DNA from: Ferruginibacter sp.
Lineage (GTDB): Bacteria > Bacteroidota > Bacteroidia > Chitinophagales > Chitinophagaceae
Length of the DNA stretch: 32,797 bases
Assembly (NCBI GenBank): GCA_014379625.1
Contig: JACMLJ010000098.1
Span: forward strand, 1-32,797
Direction of reading: 5' to 3'
In this document: in pieces, positions 32,797 to 32,797 of the stretch
How positions within the stretch are numbered: position 1 is the stretch's first letter
Layout of the letters: the number at the start of each line of letters is the position of its first letter
Program-made: the position numbers and the translations under genes
Notes under the pieces: model-generated
Told to the model about the DNA's origin: nothing
What the model saw: only the letters and a program-made list of their open reading frames with translations
Database searches by the model: none

Positions 32797-32797
32797 A

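Overview
Most of the window (about 980 to the right end) looks like a chromosome segment of a Bacteroidota bacterium, most likely Chitinophagaceae or a near relative. Several things point there: AT-rich coding DNA, a secreted protein with a C-terminal type IX secretion sorting domain, a futalosine-pathway menaquinone gene (mqnE), a YpdA-type bacillithiol disulfide reductase, DUF6515 and DUF1835 proteins, and several promoters of the TTG-N19-21-TAnnTTTG type typical of this phylum. The first ~900 bases differ sharply. They are GC-rich and carry trpC and the start of another gene on the minus strand, in a style closer to a high-GC Bacteroidota such as Hymenobacter. The switch falls exactly at a GAATTAA tandem repeat (912-974), so a chimeric assembly join or a recent transfer must be considered.

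Layout: 1-896 holds the GC-rich trpC block. 912-1622 holds a four-helix-bundle (23S IVS-type) gene between AT-rich repeats. 1620-5354 is a tight operon-like run of DUF1835 protein, VOC metalloenzyme and topoisomerase IV subunit A (parC), closed by a terminator hairpin. 5707-8649 holds a secreted DUF6515 protein, a GNAT acetyltransferase and a YihY/BrkB membrane protein. 8715-11203 holds ypdA and mqnE on the minus strand. 11341-14982 is a large T9SS cargo protein. 15300-17595 holds a CNT nucleoside transporter, a small LMW-PTP-like phosphatase and thioredoxin. 18173-21793 is dnaE. 22330-28139 holds an NlpC/P60 hydrolase, a flippase with an M1 peptidase, and a peptide-type substrate-binding lipoprotein. 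28198-29081 is a Xre-RES toxin-antitoxin pair, followed by msrA, a PPC-domain lipoprotein, a MutS2-like protein without an Smr domain, and tRNA-Ser(UGA).

The most interesting non-coding signal is a pair of small elements on either side of dnaE: 17910-18147 (238 bp) and 21846-21934 (89 bp). They share an 18-bp terminal inverted repeat (CAATGTCGTTTAGTTAAG type), and each is flanked by its own perfect 10-bp direct repeat, as expected of non-autonomous transposable elements. The larger one is also a palindrome of palindromes: three hairpins in one arm are mirrored by three in the other. Other items for a second look are the repeat-bounded four-helix-bundle cassette, the composition break at the left end, a putative exported PPC domain, and a tRNA promoter that leaves almost no 5' leader.
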